The notes: generated from the sequence alone by a model not told the origin. A DNA stretch of 64,000 nucleotides from Kingdonia uniflora (GCA_014058105.1 JACGCM010000325.1:558001-622000); one strand, 5' to 3'. Positions 11,190 through 22,927 are shown, counted from the first letter of the stretch. Translations and numbers: made by a program.

Positions 11190-12914
11190 TCTATCTGTGA
11201 AGAGTCTCCATCCTGTGCTTCTTGACCAAGCATCTGGTTTTGCAATTGTGTCATCTGTAAGTGCTTCTTCAAGTTCTTCCCATTCGGGGTCTTCGACAGG
11301 AAAGTCAGCTAAAAAGTCAGCGACTGCCTGTCCTTTACGAGAAATCTGAGGTTCGAAGGATATGTCGTACTCTCCGAGAAAAACGGACCATTGCTGAACT
11401 CGTCGAGATTTTTCCTTTTTGAGAGGACAAGTTTTAGAGGGTACTTTGTGATTACCTTTATAGGGTGAGCCTAGAAATAAAGACGTAGTTTCTGCGAAAT
11501 GTAGACCAATGCAAGTAGCTATTTTTCCGTTGATGTATAATTACGTTTAGCTTGTATAAGAGTTTTGCTGATGAAGTAAATTGGTTTCTCGATGCAATTG
11601 TCTTCTCGAATGAGAACGGAAGTGATAGATTCTTCTGTGGTGGACAGATACATAGTAAGTGTTTTGCCGTCAACTGGTGTGCTCATGATCGGAGGTATTC
11701 CCAGGTATCGTTTAAGATCTTGAAAGGCTAGCTCACAGTCTGTGGTCCAGGCGATTTCATTTGGCTTCTTTTTGGAATGTAAGGTGGGATTACCACGAAG
11801 AAGGAGATACAGTAGTTTACATCGATCATAAGATTTTGAAATGAATCTGTACAGGGCGGCAATTTTGCCAGCAAACTTTTAAACATCTTTCTTTATTCAA
11901 GGTGACGGCATTGCCATGAGTGCTTTGATCTGTGCGGGATCTATTTCGATACCTCTTTTGCAGAACAAATGTCCTAGAAATTTGCCGGCTGCGACTCCAA
12001 ATTGGCATTTTTTGGGGTTGAGTTTCATTTGGTAATTTCGAAGAATGTCGAAGATGGTTTGGAGATTATTGAAATGATCTTCGCGCTTTAAGCTTTTGCA
12101 TATCATGTCGTCGATGTAGACTTCCATGATTTTTCCCAAATGGTCTTTGAACATTCGAGTAACAAGTCTCTGGTAGGTTGCCCCGGCGTTCTTCAAACCA
12201 AATGGCATGAATGTGTAGCAGTACAAGCCTCTTTCGGTGACGAAAGTAGTTTTTTCTTGATCTTCTATTGCGAGAGGAACTTGGTTGTAACCTGAGACTG
12301 TATCCATCATAGAAAGAAGCTCGTGGCCTGTAACTGAGTCGAGGAGTTGTGGTATCAATGGGAGAGGAAAATTATCCTTTGGTGTGAACTTGTTTGGTTG
12401 GCAAAGTCGACACAGACTCTTATTTTCTCATTTTTCTTCGGGACGGCCACAATATTAGAAAACCATTTTGGATACTTGGCTTTCCAAATGAAACCAACAC
12501 GAAGGAGTTTGTCAATCTCTTCATTGACGGCTTCAGAAAGCCGTAGAGCAAGATTTCGGCATTTTTGTACGACTGCTTTAGTATCCGGCAGGAGGTTAAG
12601 CTTTTGGCATGTGACAGTTGGGTCGATTCCTGGCATTTCTTGAAAAGACCATGCGAAGATATCGACGTTCTTTTTGAGGAGCTGAATCATTGTTTCTTTC
12701 TCTTCGGCTGATAATTTGGAACTGATAAATGTATGACGACTGGGGCCATCAATCTCAATGGAGTCGACAGTTTTAGTATCATGCTGCTCGAAGATGGGTG
12801 GTGATTCTGACTGTAATTGCTATGCTTTGAGTAGTTTTTGAGCATGAGAGTTAATCGTGGTGTTCTCGCACATTCGTGCGACTGCTTGGCTGCCTTTGAT
12901 CTCGTATATACCAT
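11190..12914 (-). pseudogene. Tat element pol: reverse transcriptase and first RNase H, broken
   Basis: Minus-strand pol text in several frames. 12690-12355 holds the start of the polymerase (GFIWKAKYPKWFSN, VPKKNEKIRVCVDF). A shift near 12360-12400 leads to 12358-11897 with TFMPFGLKNAGATYQ and the catalytic YIDDM, then HLFCKRGIEIDP. Beyond 11897 the connection and LTR-type RNase H regions can be followed in scattered pieces to about 11200 (for example the region around LTMYLSTTEESI, 11600-11660) with several stops. Catalytic Asp residues of the YIDD box are intact, but the frame is not. Confidence 0.9.
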
Positions 12915-12966
12915 GGTCAGTTGGGAATCAAAGAGAAAGATGATAAGTTGATGGAACTACTTTTAT

Positions 12967-15045
12967 TCAGTGCAGCAAACTTCGGCCCAGAATACCAAGA
13001 TATTTGGATTCAGCGTCGACGACTAAGAACTTGACAAATGTCGTTTCGGCTCCTGCTTGTACTGGCAAGGTGATTTCGCCAGTTGCAGATTCTTTCGAAC
13101 CATTGAAACCCGATATTGTTGTTGTTGAAGCTTTCACAGAATTTGTCAGACCCAGTAGTTGTATTGCTCTTCGGAACAAGACGTCAGTGGCGCTTCCGGT
13201 ATCGACAAGCATCGTGTGAAGATAATATTGTCCTACCTTTATCATTATCACAAGTGGATCATCGTGGGGATATGTAACGTGGATAGTGTCACAGTCTTCA
13301 AAGGAGATGGAGTACGGACGTTTAGATTTGTTGGAACTTGGAAGGAGTTTTACTGATTTGTCGGAAGAGGTCATTTTGCAACAGGATGTAATTCGGTCGT
13401 CCTGCTTTCTTTTCTTCCCTTTTTCTATCTCGATCATATAGAGATGTCGAGCTTATCCTTGTTCGTTAACTGGGACGGGATTGTTCCTATCAGCTTCTTC
13501 GTTGAGAAATTTTTGGATATCAACTACATAATTTCGGAGTCGCCCTAGTGATATAATGCAGTTGAAGATGCGAATGAGTGAATAACAGTTGTCAGTTTCA
13601 TGGTTGGGTACATTATGGTACAGGCAGAAAGGTTGCCCTGGTCTGTCAGGGATCGTCTGAGCTTCTCGATAAAATTCATCACCCTTGAACACTGTGAAGA
13701 TAGCCGAAAGAGTTGTTGTCAGAGGAGGTAGTTTTGGAATTGTTATGTCTATCTTTTATTCTCGCCTTCTAGTGTTGTCGTTGCTCCTTCCACGTGGTTT
13801 TTCCCCTGTGGTGGCTATTTTTCTTGGTTGGAATGGTGTCGAATCAGAGGACTGGATTATGGCAGAGCATTTCATCTTATCTTTCTTCGACCTTTCGAGT
13901 TCGATATAGTTGTTAACTACATCTATCATCTCTGGTACTGTTCGAGGTTTGTGAAGGGTCAGTTCTTCTCGAACTTTAGAGTTGAAGTGTAATACTGAAG
14001 TGAATGTAGGAACGACGATTTTTGGATCAGAATTACCAATTTTTCGTGCCGCTTGCAAGAATCACTTGTAGAAGCTGGCTAGGGACTCCTTTACTCCTTG
14101 TTCGAAGAAGAAAAGGGAATCCACTGTAATTTCTCGTTCTTTGGCATGAGCGTAGTTGGACTCGAAGAGGTACTGTAACTGAGCGAATGTGGTGATAGAA
14201 CCCTCAGGTAAAGTGTGAAACCACCTGAGGGGCTCTTCTTTCAGACTCATGTTAAAAAGCCTACAAAGCATGTGATCCAGCTTCGAGTACAATCCTACCG
14301 AAGCTTTGTAATGTTTGACGTATGTCAGAGGGTCGGTGAGACCTGCGTACTGGATGAACTTCGGCATATGGAAATTATCTAGAATGGCCATAGCTTCTAG
14401 ATGCACAGATATAGGATTTGTTTCGATCCTATCCAATGCAGATATTCGACCAGGTACTTCCGAATTAATTGCCCGAATCCGGGTGTTGAAATCATCTAGT
14501 GTGATGCATTGTGGTGGTTGGGCTGGCTCGACTTGTACCTGGGGATCAAAATTGCCGTGTCCCTTAGGCCCTAACTGCTCCCTCAGAGGTTGTCTCGCCG
14601 GTGGTAGCGGAGAACGTTGGCGAGTTCGACGACTTCCTATTGTAGATGAAGAGGACGTAAGTCCAAAATGTCGGGAACCTCCTTCAGGATTTCTTGATCT
14701 GGACCGCGAGACTCGCGTCTGATCTTCCCTTGGTTGTTCTTTTCTGTGGCTTGCTCTCGAATGGTGGTTGTTGTGATCCTGGGGTGGTGACACGTTTGCT
14801 CTACGCAAGTTCTCCATTTCCTTCTGATGCGTCCGGCTTTGCTGATCTAAAGCTTTCTGCCTTGCATCCCATTCGATTTGGAGAGCTTGAGCATGAACTG
14901 TTTGGTCTTCTATTCTTTGAATACGGTCACGCTCCCTCTATTTTTGTAACTCGACCACATCACCGTCCAAGTCGGCGATCTCTGGTGCTGTATTGACCTC
15001 CTGGTTTCTCAGAATGGAGGTGCTTCGGAGATTCATGTTGGTCAT
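12967..15045 (-). pseudogene. Tat element gag-protease, one frame with in-frame stops
   Basis: From ATG at 15045 one minus-strand frame can be followed to 12967. It starts with a charged N-terminal region, then the gag core (HMPKFIQYAGLTDPLTYVKH; EEPLRWFHTLPEGSI; LFESNYAHAKE), then a zinc-knuckle-like CLYHNVPNHETDNC, and the aspartic protease (LVDTGSATDVLF; ending LGILGRSLLH). Stops interrupt it at 14938-14940, 14062-14064, 13756-13758 and 13453-13455, and a TGA ends it at 12967. All are single-codon lesions in an otherwise unshifted frame, the pattern of slow decay rather than rearrangement. The C-H-H-C spacing is typical of Tat gag proteins. Confidence 0.88.
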
Positions 15046-15102
15046 CGGTTTTTTTTTTTTTTTTTTTTTTGAAGTCTCAGTTTGGTAAAGAGGTGTGGAT
15101 TT
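15046..15102. other. 5' leader of the Tat element with a T tract
   Basis: Short leader between PBS and gag start. It contains about 20 consecutive T residues on plus (an A tract in element sense) near 15051-15070. No other feature seen. Confidence 0.6.
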
Positions 15103-15117
15103 CCACAGACGGCGCCA
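15103..15117 (-). other. Primer binding site of the Tat element
   Basis: Read on minus, TGGCGCCGTCTGTGG begins two bases inside the 5' LTR. The leading TGG pairs with the CCA end of a tRNA. The sequence is unlike the initiator-Met site (TGGTATCA...) used by many plant elements; I do not name the tRNA. Confidence 0.8.
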
Positions 15118-15119
15118 AT

Positions 15120-15800
15120 TGTAATGGCGGATTTTCCGAACGGAGAATACTCGCCAATACTTTTAGAGAAAGAGGAATAATTGGTAGCTATAACACTGAA
15201 TTTTACGTGGAAAAATCAGACTAACCTGAGTAAAAGCACGACCTCGTAGAGGGTTTTGGGAGAAAATCCAATATTATGCTAACTATTACAATTTTTGGAT
15301 AGTGAGTAAAGGAAAGAACGAGGCTTGGAGTAAGTATGGGTTGTTGTTTCTGAGTGTTGGGAGTCCGATCTTATTTTCAAAGGGTCCTGCCTGTATTTAT
15401 AGTGGATACAGGCAGTTACATAGTCAACCCATTTCTGGATTTTGTGTTCTGCTGGGGATCTTCGCGGACTTTCCGCAATGACCGGCCAACTGAGCGTAAC
15501 GGTTGTTGGTCAGATATCTTCAAGATCTGAAGTTTGAGAACTGTGAAGTTGTATGAAGTTTGACCTTTGAACTGCTACAGTAACTTCGAGAACTATGAAG
15601 TTACAGTGGCCTTTGATTGGTCTTGATCGAGAAGAATGTTTGCTACCATTGTTCCATCTGAAGTGTTTATGATATCTTCGATTATCTTCTTCAGGCTTGT
15701 GTTCGAGATCAGTGTTCGATGCATGTAGTCCGTATGTAATGGACCTTCGACTAAGATCTTTAGGCTTGTAATTGTCGATGTTGGGAAATATGGTATTATA
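15120..15800 (-). repeat. 5' LTR of the Tat-type gypsy element (right copy)
   Basis: Full-length partner of 3522-4202. Starts TGTAAT on plus and ends TATTATA, where the other copy ends ATTACA; one C-to-T change explains it. Differences from the partner are mostly transitions. Confidence 0.95.
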
Positions 15801-15805
15801 GTGAG

Positions 15806-16361
15806 GCTTAATAATAAAACCGGAGCCGCTTGGTGAATCAGCTTTGAACCAAGTGGCGTCCATTGCAACGGTGTGCCAACCTTCAGGGGCTGAATAAGGG
15901 ATAATGTTAATCGAGGGACAGGGGGAAATGGGGGGTCTGGTGTCATCAATCAAGTAGCTTTTCGCGGTTTTTAAAGATTCTCTCAGGCACATTTTCTTTT
16001 TATTGAAAATAAGATCGTTATTGCTTATCCAAATAACACACATAACAACGCTAATTTCCCCCCAAAGGAAAATAAGGTCATTTCCCAAGTAACTCTGATT
16101 AGAAAGTAGATACAAAACTTTTATAAGAGAGTCAGAATAGGTCCAGTTACTCTTGGTAATGGAAAGGTCAGAAGCATACCAGAATTCCTTGACGTTCTTA
16201 CAGAAAAATAGAACGCGTGTAGTGGTTTCTTCTTCTTCCCCACATCTGGGGCATAGAGTGTCCCATGACTCTTCATCGTGCCAGAGGGTCACCTTTGTTG
16301 GGATTTTGTCCTGCATAGCTTTCCAAATGAAGAATTGAATGCGAAAAGGTACCTTCATTTT
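15806..16361 (-). pseudogene. LINE ORF2 C-terminus: zf-RVT region and start of RNase H
   Basis: The frame opens with VPFRIQFFIWKAMQDKIPT and a zinc-binding region, CPRCGEEEETTTRVLFFC, matching the reverse-transcriptase zinc-binding region of plant LINEs. After a linker it enters RNase H: HTVAMDATWFKADSPSGSGF, with the first catalytic Asp position. The open frame beyond 15805 is LTR sequence, not LINE. The domain resumes at 3516 on the other side of the insertion. Confidence 0.88.
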
Positions 16362-18872
16362 CTAGATTGTGTCCCAGGATTTTGTCAGGTACGTTGTGGG
16401 GCTGGCATTCAGTCTGTCCCCTAGCTGGTCCTGAGAAGAAGCCCGATAGACTGATTTGACTGTTAGGATACCATTTTTTTCGTTTTTCCATCTTAAAATG
16501 TCTTTAGCAGGGTTGTTACTGAGGGGAATGCGGATGATGAGTTCAGCAATATCGTGGGGGAAAAGGAAGAAAATAAGGTCCTGTTTCCAAATGCAATTTG
16601 TTGGGCAATCAGATCGGCCACTCTTGTGAGGGTCCTGGAGAGGGGGGCAGGCCCAGCCAGTCTCCCATAAGGAATACCCGGAATCCAGGGTTCGAGCAAG
16701 CAATCAACACTTTCCCCGTTACCAATATGCGAAATAAGGTTGGACCAAATTTTGTTCCTCGCTCTAATAATTCCTTTCCAAATCCAAGAGTCGAAGGGCT
16801 TAGTAGTGGTAAGCATCAGGAACTCCTTGGGTGAATATTTTTTAGCCATGTTGTAAGCCCAGGGTTTGTCTAGCTCTTTTATAATACGCAAGAATAGCTT
16901 GACCATGAGGGCTTGATTGTGGGAGAGGGCAGCTCTGGTACCCAAACCTCCCAAATTCTTAGGCTTGCAGATTTTCTTCCAGCTTATGAGGTGGGTTTTA
17001 TCCATTCCTACGTCATTTTTGCCCCATAAGAATCTAGTATTAATCGCATCAAGCTTCTTGCAGATCTTGATAGGGAATGGGAAGACCGACATGAGGAAGG
17101 AGGGAATTGCTAAGTTAACAGCTTTAATAAGGGCAATTTTACCCGTTTGGGAGAGATTCTTAGCCTTCCAGCCCTCAACCCTGTTAGAGACTCGGGTAAT
17201 GATTTCTTAAAAATTGAGGCTTTTGGAACAGTCAAAAGTGAGCGGGGTTCAAAGGTATTTTTCTCCCGCTGAATCTCTTTTAATATGGAGAATATTTTGG
17301 ATAAGTTTGTGGTGTCTATGGTGATAGTTCTTGCTGAAAAGGATGCATGATTTTTCCAGGCTGATCTGCTGGCCATAAACATTTTTAAAAGTGTTTAAGG
17401 CATCTTTAAGGGACCCGACTTCCTTCATGTTAGCCTTGCAAAAAATGAAACTATCGTCCGCAAAGAGGAGGTAGAAAATGGGGGTGCTTCCTCTGGCTAT
17501 TTTGACACCATGAATATCTCCCTTGAGTTCAGCTTTGCGGATGATTCTAGAAAGAATCTCCGAGTTAATGATAAAGAGGAAGGGAGAGAGAGGGTCTCCA
17601 TGTCTGATGCCTCTTTCAGGGTTAAGGAAACCGTAGGGGGTGTCATTGAGATTGATAGAGAGGATTGTGGTAGAGACACATTGGTGAATTCAGTTACACC
17701 ATTTATCACAGAAATCCATAGATTTAAGGGTGTCAATAAGGAAACTCCATTCCACTCTGTCAAAAGCTTTGCTGAGGTCTAATTTAACTGCCATATACCC
17801 CGAAGCACCTTTCTTCTTTTTGATGGAACTGGGAATCTCTTGAGCCATAATGATATTATCATAGATTTGCCTGCCCGGGGTGAAAGCGTTCTGAGTAGGG
17901 GAGATGAGTTTATCCAGGAGAGGTTTCAGCCTTTCAGCCAGGATTTTGGTGATGATTTTGAATTTTACATTACAAAGGCTAATAGGTCTGAAATGCCCAG
18001 GATTCTTTGGGTTCTTCATCATCGGGATGAGAGTGATATTGGTGTGGTTGAATTCTGTAAGGAGGTGACCTGATTGAAAGAAAACAAGAATGGCCTTGAA
18101 GAGCTCAGGTCCCACTGTTTCGCAGGATTTTTGATAGAAGAGGGGGGTAAAACCATCCGGTCCTGGGGATTTGTGGGGATTCATAGAAAATAGGGTGTTC
18201 TTGACATCCTCGAAAGTTAATTCTCTAGTGAGCAGGCAGTTGTCCTCATCCATGATAAGGTTATCCAAAATATGAAGGTCTTTAACTTTCAGGGAAGGGT
18301 TAGAGGTGGCGAAGAGGTCTTTGTAAAAATTTACAAAAGTGTCTCCTATGTTACTTTTATCTAGCACCCAAGACCCGTCTGGTTTGCTGACCTTGCAAAT
18401 ATAGTTCCTCCTTCTGCGACAGATGGTGGAAAAGTGGAAAAATCTTGTGTTACGGTTTCCTTCCCTAAGCCAAATTTCTCTAGACTTGTCTCTCCAGAGA
18501 ATTTCTTCTTGGTCAAGAATGTTCTCTAAGCTGCAAATTAGGTCATGCTCAAGCGTGGTATTACTCTCAGACGGTGGTTCTTTTCTGAATCTTTTTAGGG
18601 ATGGAATTGAAAACCCTTTTGTTCTACGTGATAAGCTTTTTTTTAGTATGTCAAAGTTTACGACAAAGGAGGAGTGGGGGAGACCCTTCTTGCTCTATGG
18701 TCTAGGATTTCTGGATAATCTCCTGACAATCTTCATGTTTAGCCCAGATGAATTGGAAATGAAACTGTTTAGGTAATTAAAGAGAGCAAAGGTCGGTATC
18801 CAGGAGGATGGGGCCGTGGTCAAAGCCAATAATAGGCAAGTTAAGGAGAGTAGCAGTGGAGAAAGCAGTTCT
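16362..18872 (-). pseudogene. LINE ORF2: reverse transcriptase, broken
   Basis: Minus-strand text across several frames. 18367-17690 has SPGPDGFTPLFYQK, HFRPISLCNVKFKIITKILAE and AVKLDLSKAFDRVEW (core RT motifs). The next frame carries the GIRHGDPLSPFLF motif and the catalytic box as FADD near 17450-17460. Further on, around 17092-16493, come GKIALIKA, TRFLWGKNDVG and SWKKICKPKNLGGLG, the thumb/connection text of plant LINEs. Shifts near 17690 and 17200, and stops, prevent a single product. Confidence 0.9.
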
Positions 18873-19922
18873 TCATGTGACCGAGGCAAGGGCTCGATCC
18901 AGTCTTTTCTTCACTAAAGCCTCGCCTTTCCTTTTATTGGACCAGGTGAAGGGAACACCCGGGAAACCTAAATCGATCATGAACGCTTCAAATATAAAAT
19001 CTTCTAGGGGGTTCGGGGTGGTACAATCGAAAGTGAATTTTCTAAATTTTTCCTCTTTACAAGTAATACAATTAAGGTCGCCAAGAATAATATAGGGGAC
19101 TGAGATTGGGTCCGCCATGTTGGAGAAAGCAGTCCAATATGCGCTTCTAAGTTGGGTCTCAGGGGGGCCAAAGGTAATGGAACACATCCGCGACAACAGT
19201 TCGATATTAGGGTTAGAGTTAGGAGGTGATAAGCGCATCGATCCCCCTGTGACCCAAAGAGAAAATGGTGAGATCAATGAGGGAGTTCCATGCAAGCCAC
19301 AAACCACCTCCTTGCGTATCAGAAGCGTTCACAAAATGTGATTGGCTAAAACCTAAAGCGGCAAATTTTTTTAACGAGCTAGGGTTCGAGGATTTGGTTT
19401 CGGATAGAAAGATGATGTCCGGGTTATATTTTTTTGGTGAGCCAGCAACTCCCTAAGGGTGGAGGACTTGTCATTCCCCCTACAGCTCCAGGAAAGAACA
19501 ATCATTGGAAACCAAGAGCCGGTGTCAGGCCCGCTTCGAAATATGGATGATCTGGGAGTCAATCCTTCTAGCAGAAGGAAGAAAGTAGTTAAGGAAGAGG
19601 GATCTCCTAATAAAGCTAGGAGGATGAAAGACCAGGTACAATTTGCGGATCCTCCTAGACTAGTTAAGAAGTTCACAAACTGAGACCCCTCTAAAAATCT
19701 AGGAGAACGTTTGAGACGTAGATTATTATGTCTATTAGCCAGATGGAAATTGCCTTCCTCTTGAATTCTGGGGAAGAAACCTAGGGATTGGTAAACTTTT
19801 ACAAAACGGCGCCTGTGCCCATCGAGCCTTCCACTAGTCCCTTTGTTATTCCTTCCTGCAGTGGATCGAGAGGACTTGGAGTTCCAGAAATCCCCACGGC
19901 CTAAAATTTTCAAAAACTGCAA
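18873..19922 (-). pseudogene. LINE ORF2 N-terminus: apurinic-type endonuclease domain
   Basis: Two minus-strand frames. 19922-19371 contains LSWSCRGNDKSSTLREL, the usual start of L1 endonucleases. 19307-18873 contains PYIILGDLNCI and FPGVPFTWSNKRKGEALVKK followed by LDRALA, the catalytic GDxN-type region and the C-terminal signature. A frame change lies around 19310-19370. The domain nicks target DNA to start reverse transcription in active elements. Confidence 0.88.
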
Positions 19923-19931
19923 GTCCTTACG

Positions 19932-21293
19932 TTAACAAAACCTTCTAAACCTCTCAAAATAAAACTCAAGAGGTTTGACCAGGGATCTGGGATGATGCTT
20001 TTTCGGTGAAAAAAGAGATGCAGGGTGTAACTTAGGAGAGCCCGAAACTCTCCCATGAGAGATTAAAAGTGAAGAGTTAATCCCAAAATTAAAGGTGGGT
20101 GGAAAATCCCTAAATCTACAAAGAAGGGAGGCTATAAACATTAATTGCGCCCAATCACGATAAAAAATAGAAGCCATAAAAGATGCAAAGTTTTAGAAAA
20201 CTAGGGGAATAAAATTCAAGAGAAAACGAGTAGTGAGGGGTTGACAGAACACGTACCTTAGCTTCAGAATCCCCAATCTATTGCATCGGATGTTGAGAGT
20301 TCGAGAGTCTCCGCTTGAGGTTCCCGCCGCGCTGCGGCTCCAAGATCGCGGTAGTGCCACAAACAGAATCCCTGTCCAAATTGTTTATTGTACCAAAAAA
20401 ATCCTTGCCACTAGGAGTAGTCCAAAAGGACTGTTCAGAAGTCGAGTACCCTAGTTCAAGGGGTTCTGGTTTAGAGAAATCATCTTCGAATTGTTCATCC
20501 TCAGAAAGCTCAAACGAACGAAAAGATGAGGATGAACAATTCGAAGATGATTTTCGAATTGGCCGAAAAAGGGACAGTTCTGTGTATCGTTGGGCTAGAG
20601 GGAGGTGTAGACTCTGTAGTGAGATCAATGATACGGTGGGGTTTTTCGGCCAAGTCTAGGGCTGGAGATTTTATGAAGAGGAGAGTAGATTCAAGGCCCA
20701 AGCCCATAGGGAGAGAGTGATTTTCAACCAACTGTTATGGGCTAGCTCTCACAAATGTGAAGATATTATTTGAATGTGGAATAGAAGGGCCCACCCGAAT
20801 AAGAATTTGGTTGTTCGGTTTGTTAGGATTTGGGGAGCTAGAAGACGAAATAGAGGTTGGGTAATGATTACCGGTCACAAGGTGCCCTTTTTGTAAATCC
20901 AAACAAATCTCCAACGGCTCCAAAAAAATATGAGGATAGAGGAGCAGCGGGCCCCATCACTTATTTTCCTTTCAGCCACCTGTCCTCATCTTCTTGGGTC
21001 TTTTCAAAGTCTTCTAGAAGCTGCCTAGCCGTACCAAAACCCCCCAAAGTTGTACCAACATCTGCATGCTTAAAAGAAGAAGAACTACCTTTTGAGCCAT
21101 TCGCTCTCCTTAAAAGGCACCCAGGCCCACTCTGTCTATCTTCTCTGAGTGTCTCCTGGAAAACTGGGATTGAGTTAGCCGTTTGAAACCTTGCTAAGTC
21201 ATCATTACCGGTCTGACGTGACTGATGTCCGTCGGTTTTCCACTCGTTAAGGAGATTAACCGCTTGCCAAATTTACTCTCCAACGAAGTCCAT
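19932..21293 (-). pseudogene. LINE ORF1 C-terminal region and ORF1-ORF2 junction, degenerate
   Basis: Between the ORF1 zinc knuckle and the ORF2 endonuclease. Minus-strand pieces (for example 20628-20278, Ser- and acid-rich with FELSEDEQFEDDF) look like the low-complexity tail of ORF1, but stops and shifts break it up. A perfect 27-bp inverted repeat lies at 20477-20553. No independent gene is supported. Confidence 0.55.
20477..20553. repeat. Perfect 27-bp inverted repeat, 23-nt spacer
   Basis: Arms are 20477-20503 and 20527-20553. The left arm contains CATCTTCGAATTGTTCATCC and the right arm is its exact reverse complement. As RNA it would form a long hairpin. It lies in the tail of LINE ORF1 and, because it encodes acidic text on minus (EDEQFEDDF), its origin could be a local inverted duplication. 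Confidence 0.9.
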
Positions 21294-22232
21294 CTAACCA
21301 AATTCCTTTTGATGTTTGGAACTCGGAGGTTTGTTCATGTAAGAAGGGAATTTATTACGATTAGTGTTTATCGATTTCCCGCCATAAAAAATTTTAAAGG
21401 GTGAGGCGAAGACATTTTTTGGCGGGTTGACTTGAATGTGGGTTCCAAAGGGGAATTCGAAATCCGCTATAATATTAAATCTGTTACGTTCTTGCAAGAT
21501 GAGATAGAATCTTTTACATTGGGCTAGGGGGTGCGAGATAATGCTGCAGTATGGGCAAAAACCTTCCAAGCGTTCATACTAGGCGAGGACTTTTGCGTCT
21601 CCGTAGTGCTTAGATCTAAGCACTGGTATTGAGAGAACCAGCGGCTTGTCGGTGATAAGGTTAATGAGGATTCTCACAAAGCTTGCTTTCTGAGGTTTGA
21701 TAGACGACGGGTTAAAATCATCTCTAACATACTCCCCGATCATGTTTCCGATAAGTTCAACGGTTTCTTTATCAAACATAGAGCACGGAAGTCCATAGAC
21801 TTGCACCCAGCATAGGTACCTGGGGAAAGTGAGTTCTGTTTGATGGAGGAGAGGGTCAAAACTTTGCTGGAGCAGCGAGAATCCATAGACGTTTATCGGG
21901 GGTAGGGATAATATGGTTTGTTGGTAGATATTGTTTGTGAAGTTCGCTTCAAAGACCTTTGATTCTTGTTCAAACGGCAGCGAGGGGATCTGAGAGATGT
22001 GCTTAGCCCATTCTTTGGTGACTCCATCAATTATGAGGTGTTCTTGGACTATGGGTGAAATAGACTCAAAAGCCAAAGAGTGTTTCCGCCCTTTCCTAAG
22101 TCCTTCCCACTTTTCGCTAGCAAGGATGAGAATCGGGATAGGGTCATGTGTTAAGTAGTCATGAAGCATTTTAGAGAGCTCTCTAACTTGTTCATTTGAT
22201 TCGCTGATAGCATCTTCTACGTCCGTATCCAT
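21294..22232 (-). pseudogene. LINE ORF1 (gag-like, zinc knuckle)
   Basis: Minus strand from ATG 22232. The N-terminal part (MDTDVEDAISESNEQVREL...) continues into a region resembling the DUF4283-type domain of plant LINE ORF1 (LTFPRYLCWVQVYGLPCSMF; LIGNMIGEYV). An in-frame stop at 21579-21581 interrupts it. The same frame then gives GFCPYCSIISHPLAQC, a C-x2-C-x6-H-x4-C zinc knuckle of the plant LINE type. ORF1 proteins coat the LINE RNA in active elements. Confidence 0.85.
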
Positions 22233-22466
22233 GCTAGTTCTCGCAATAACCGAAAGAAAAGGAGGACATGGGGAAGGAAAGACAGAAGATGGGTGGATTG
22301 AGTTTGCAGTGTGGAGGGTTAGTACGGGATGGAGAGACTGAAAGAGGAGGTGGGAAGGAAATGCAGGGTGGGGGAGGAAAGAGGTGTATGGTTCTTTCTC
22401 TCTCTAGTTTAGGAGAGAGGGAAGAGGGAAAAAATTCAAAAACGATAATGTAAAGAATATGAATGT

Positions 22467-22475
22467 TGTTTCAAC
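22467..22475. repeat. Right target-site duplication of the LINE (TGTTTCAAC)
   Basis: Partner of 3073-3081. It lies beyond the last LINE-like sequence and so sets the 5' end of the element near 22466. Confidence 0.55.
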
Positions 22476-22918
22476 TTTCAAAAGGCATCTACATCAACAA
22501 GGTGTTACATTTACCTAAGGATAGTCAAATTGCTTAAAATTCAAAAATAGTGATAATAATTATGTATTTCTATATTAAGGTTATATGGGGTACTTAGCTC
22601 GTACCTCCCTCATTACGACATTGTTATTTGTTTTTTTAAAATTTTGTAGTAGTTTTTGATTAGAACGACCATTATTTTATAAATAACAGTGTTATAACAC
22701 CGTAATAACGGTATATAATTTTGGTAAAAAAATGTAAAAGAGAATACTGAAAATAACGCGTTGTTATAATAGTAACAACAACCGTTATGGCCTAAAATAA
22801 CGGTCCGTAACAAAAAATAACGGGTGTTTTTTTATAGAACGGAACAAAGCACATAACCGAACAGGCTCAATACGTTATCGTTATAACAAATGGTGGCGTT
22901 AAAGTTATAACAAATGGT
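22476..22918. other. Spacer between LINE and Mutator-like element, no gene seen
   Basis: AT-rich. From about 22670 to 22920 short motifs such as ATAACGGT and GTTATAAC recur on both strands, which may be the remains of a small inverted-repeat element. No ends or duplication could be fixed, and no coding region is supported. Confidence 0.4.
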
Positions 22919-22927
22919 TATTTAAAA
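22919..22927. repeat. MULE target-site duplication (left) TATTTAAAA
   Basis: Matches 30682-30690 exactly. Nine bases is the Mutator standard. Confidence 0.88.

Larger units (their letters stand above)
3522..15800 (-). mobile_element. Complete Tat-lineage Ty3/gypsy LTR retrotransposon nested in a LINE
   Basis: The element is bounded by two 681-bp LTRs (3522-4202 and 15120-15800), flanked by the 5-bp duplication GTGAG (3517-3521, 15801-15805). It reads on the minus strand: PBS, gag-protease, reverse transcriptase, RNase H, a second RNase H, integrase, tandem repeats, an opposite-strand extra ORF, a non-coding stretch, polypurine tract, LTR. Protease-RT-RNH-INT order defines Ty3/gypsy. A second, archaeal-like RNase H before integrase and a long region between pol and the 3' LTR are hallmarks of the Tat group (Ogre, Retand, Grande types). 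LTRs differ at roughly 5% of positions by eye, mostly transitions. Several in-frame stops and frameshifts make it non-autonomous today. Confidence 0.95.
15801..22466 (-). mobile_element. L1-type LINE with RNase H, 5' and central part
   Basis: Minus-strand non-LTR retrotransposon. In order: 5' UTR (about 22233-22466), ORF1 with a zinc knuckle, then ORF2 with endonuclease, reverse transcriptase, a C/H-type zinc region and the first half of RNase H, cut at 15805 by the gypsy insertion. The remainder and poly(A) tail are at 3082-3521. EN-RT-RNH order with a gag-like ORF1 is typical of plant L1-clade LINEs. Its 5' end is inferred from the candidate duplication TGTTTCAAC (22467-22475). Confidence 0.92.

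Noticed and set aside
15103..15117. Naming the primer tRNA of the Tat element
   Set aside because: The site is clear, but I cannot match it to a specific tRNA with certainty from memory.
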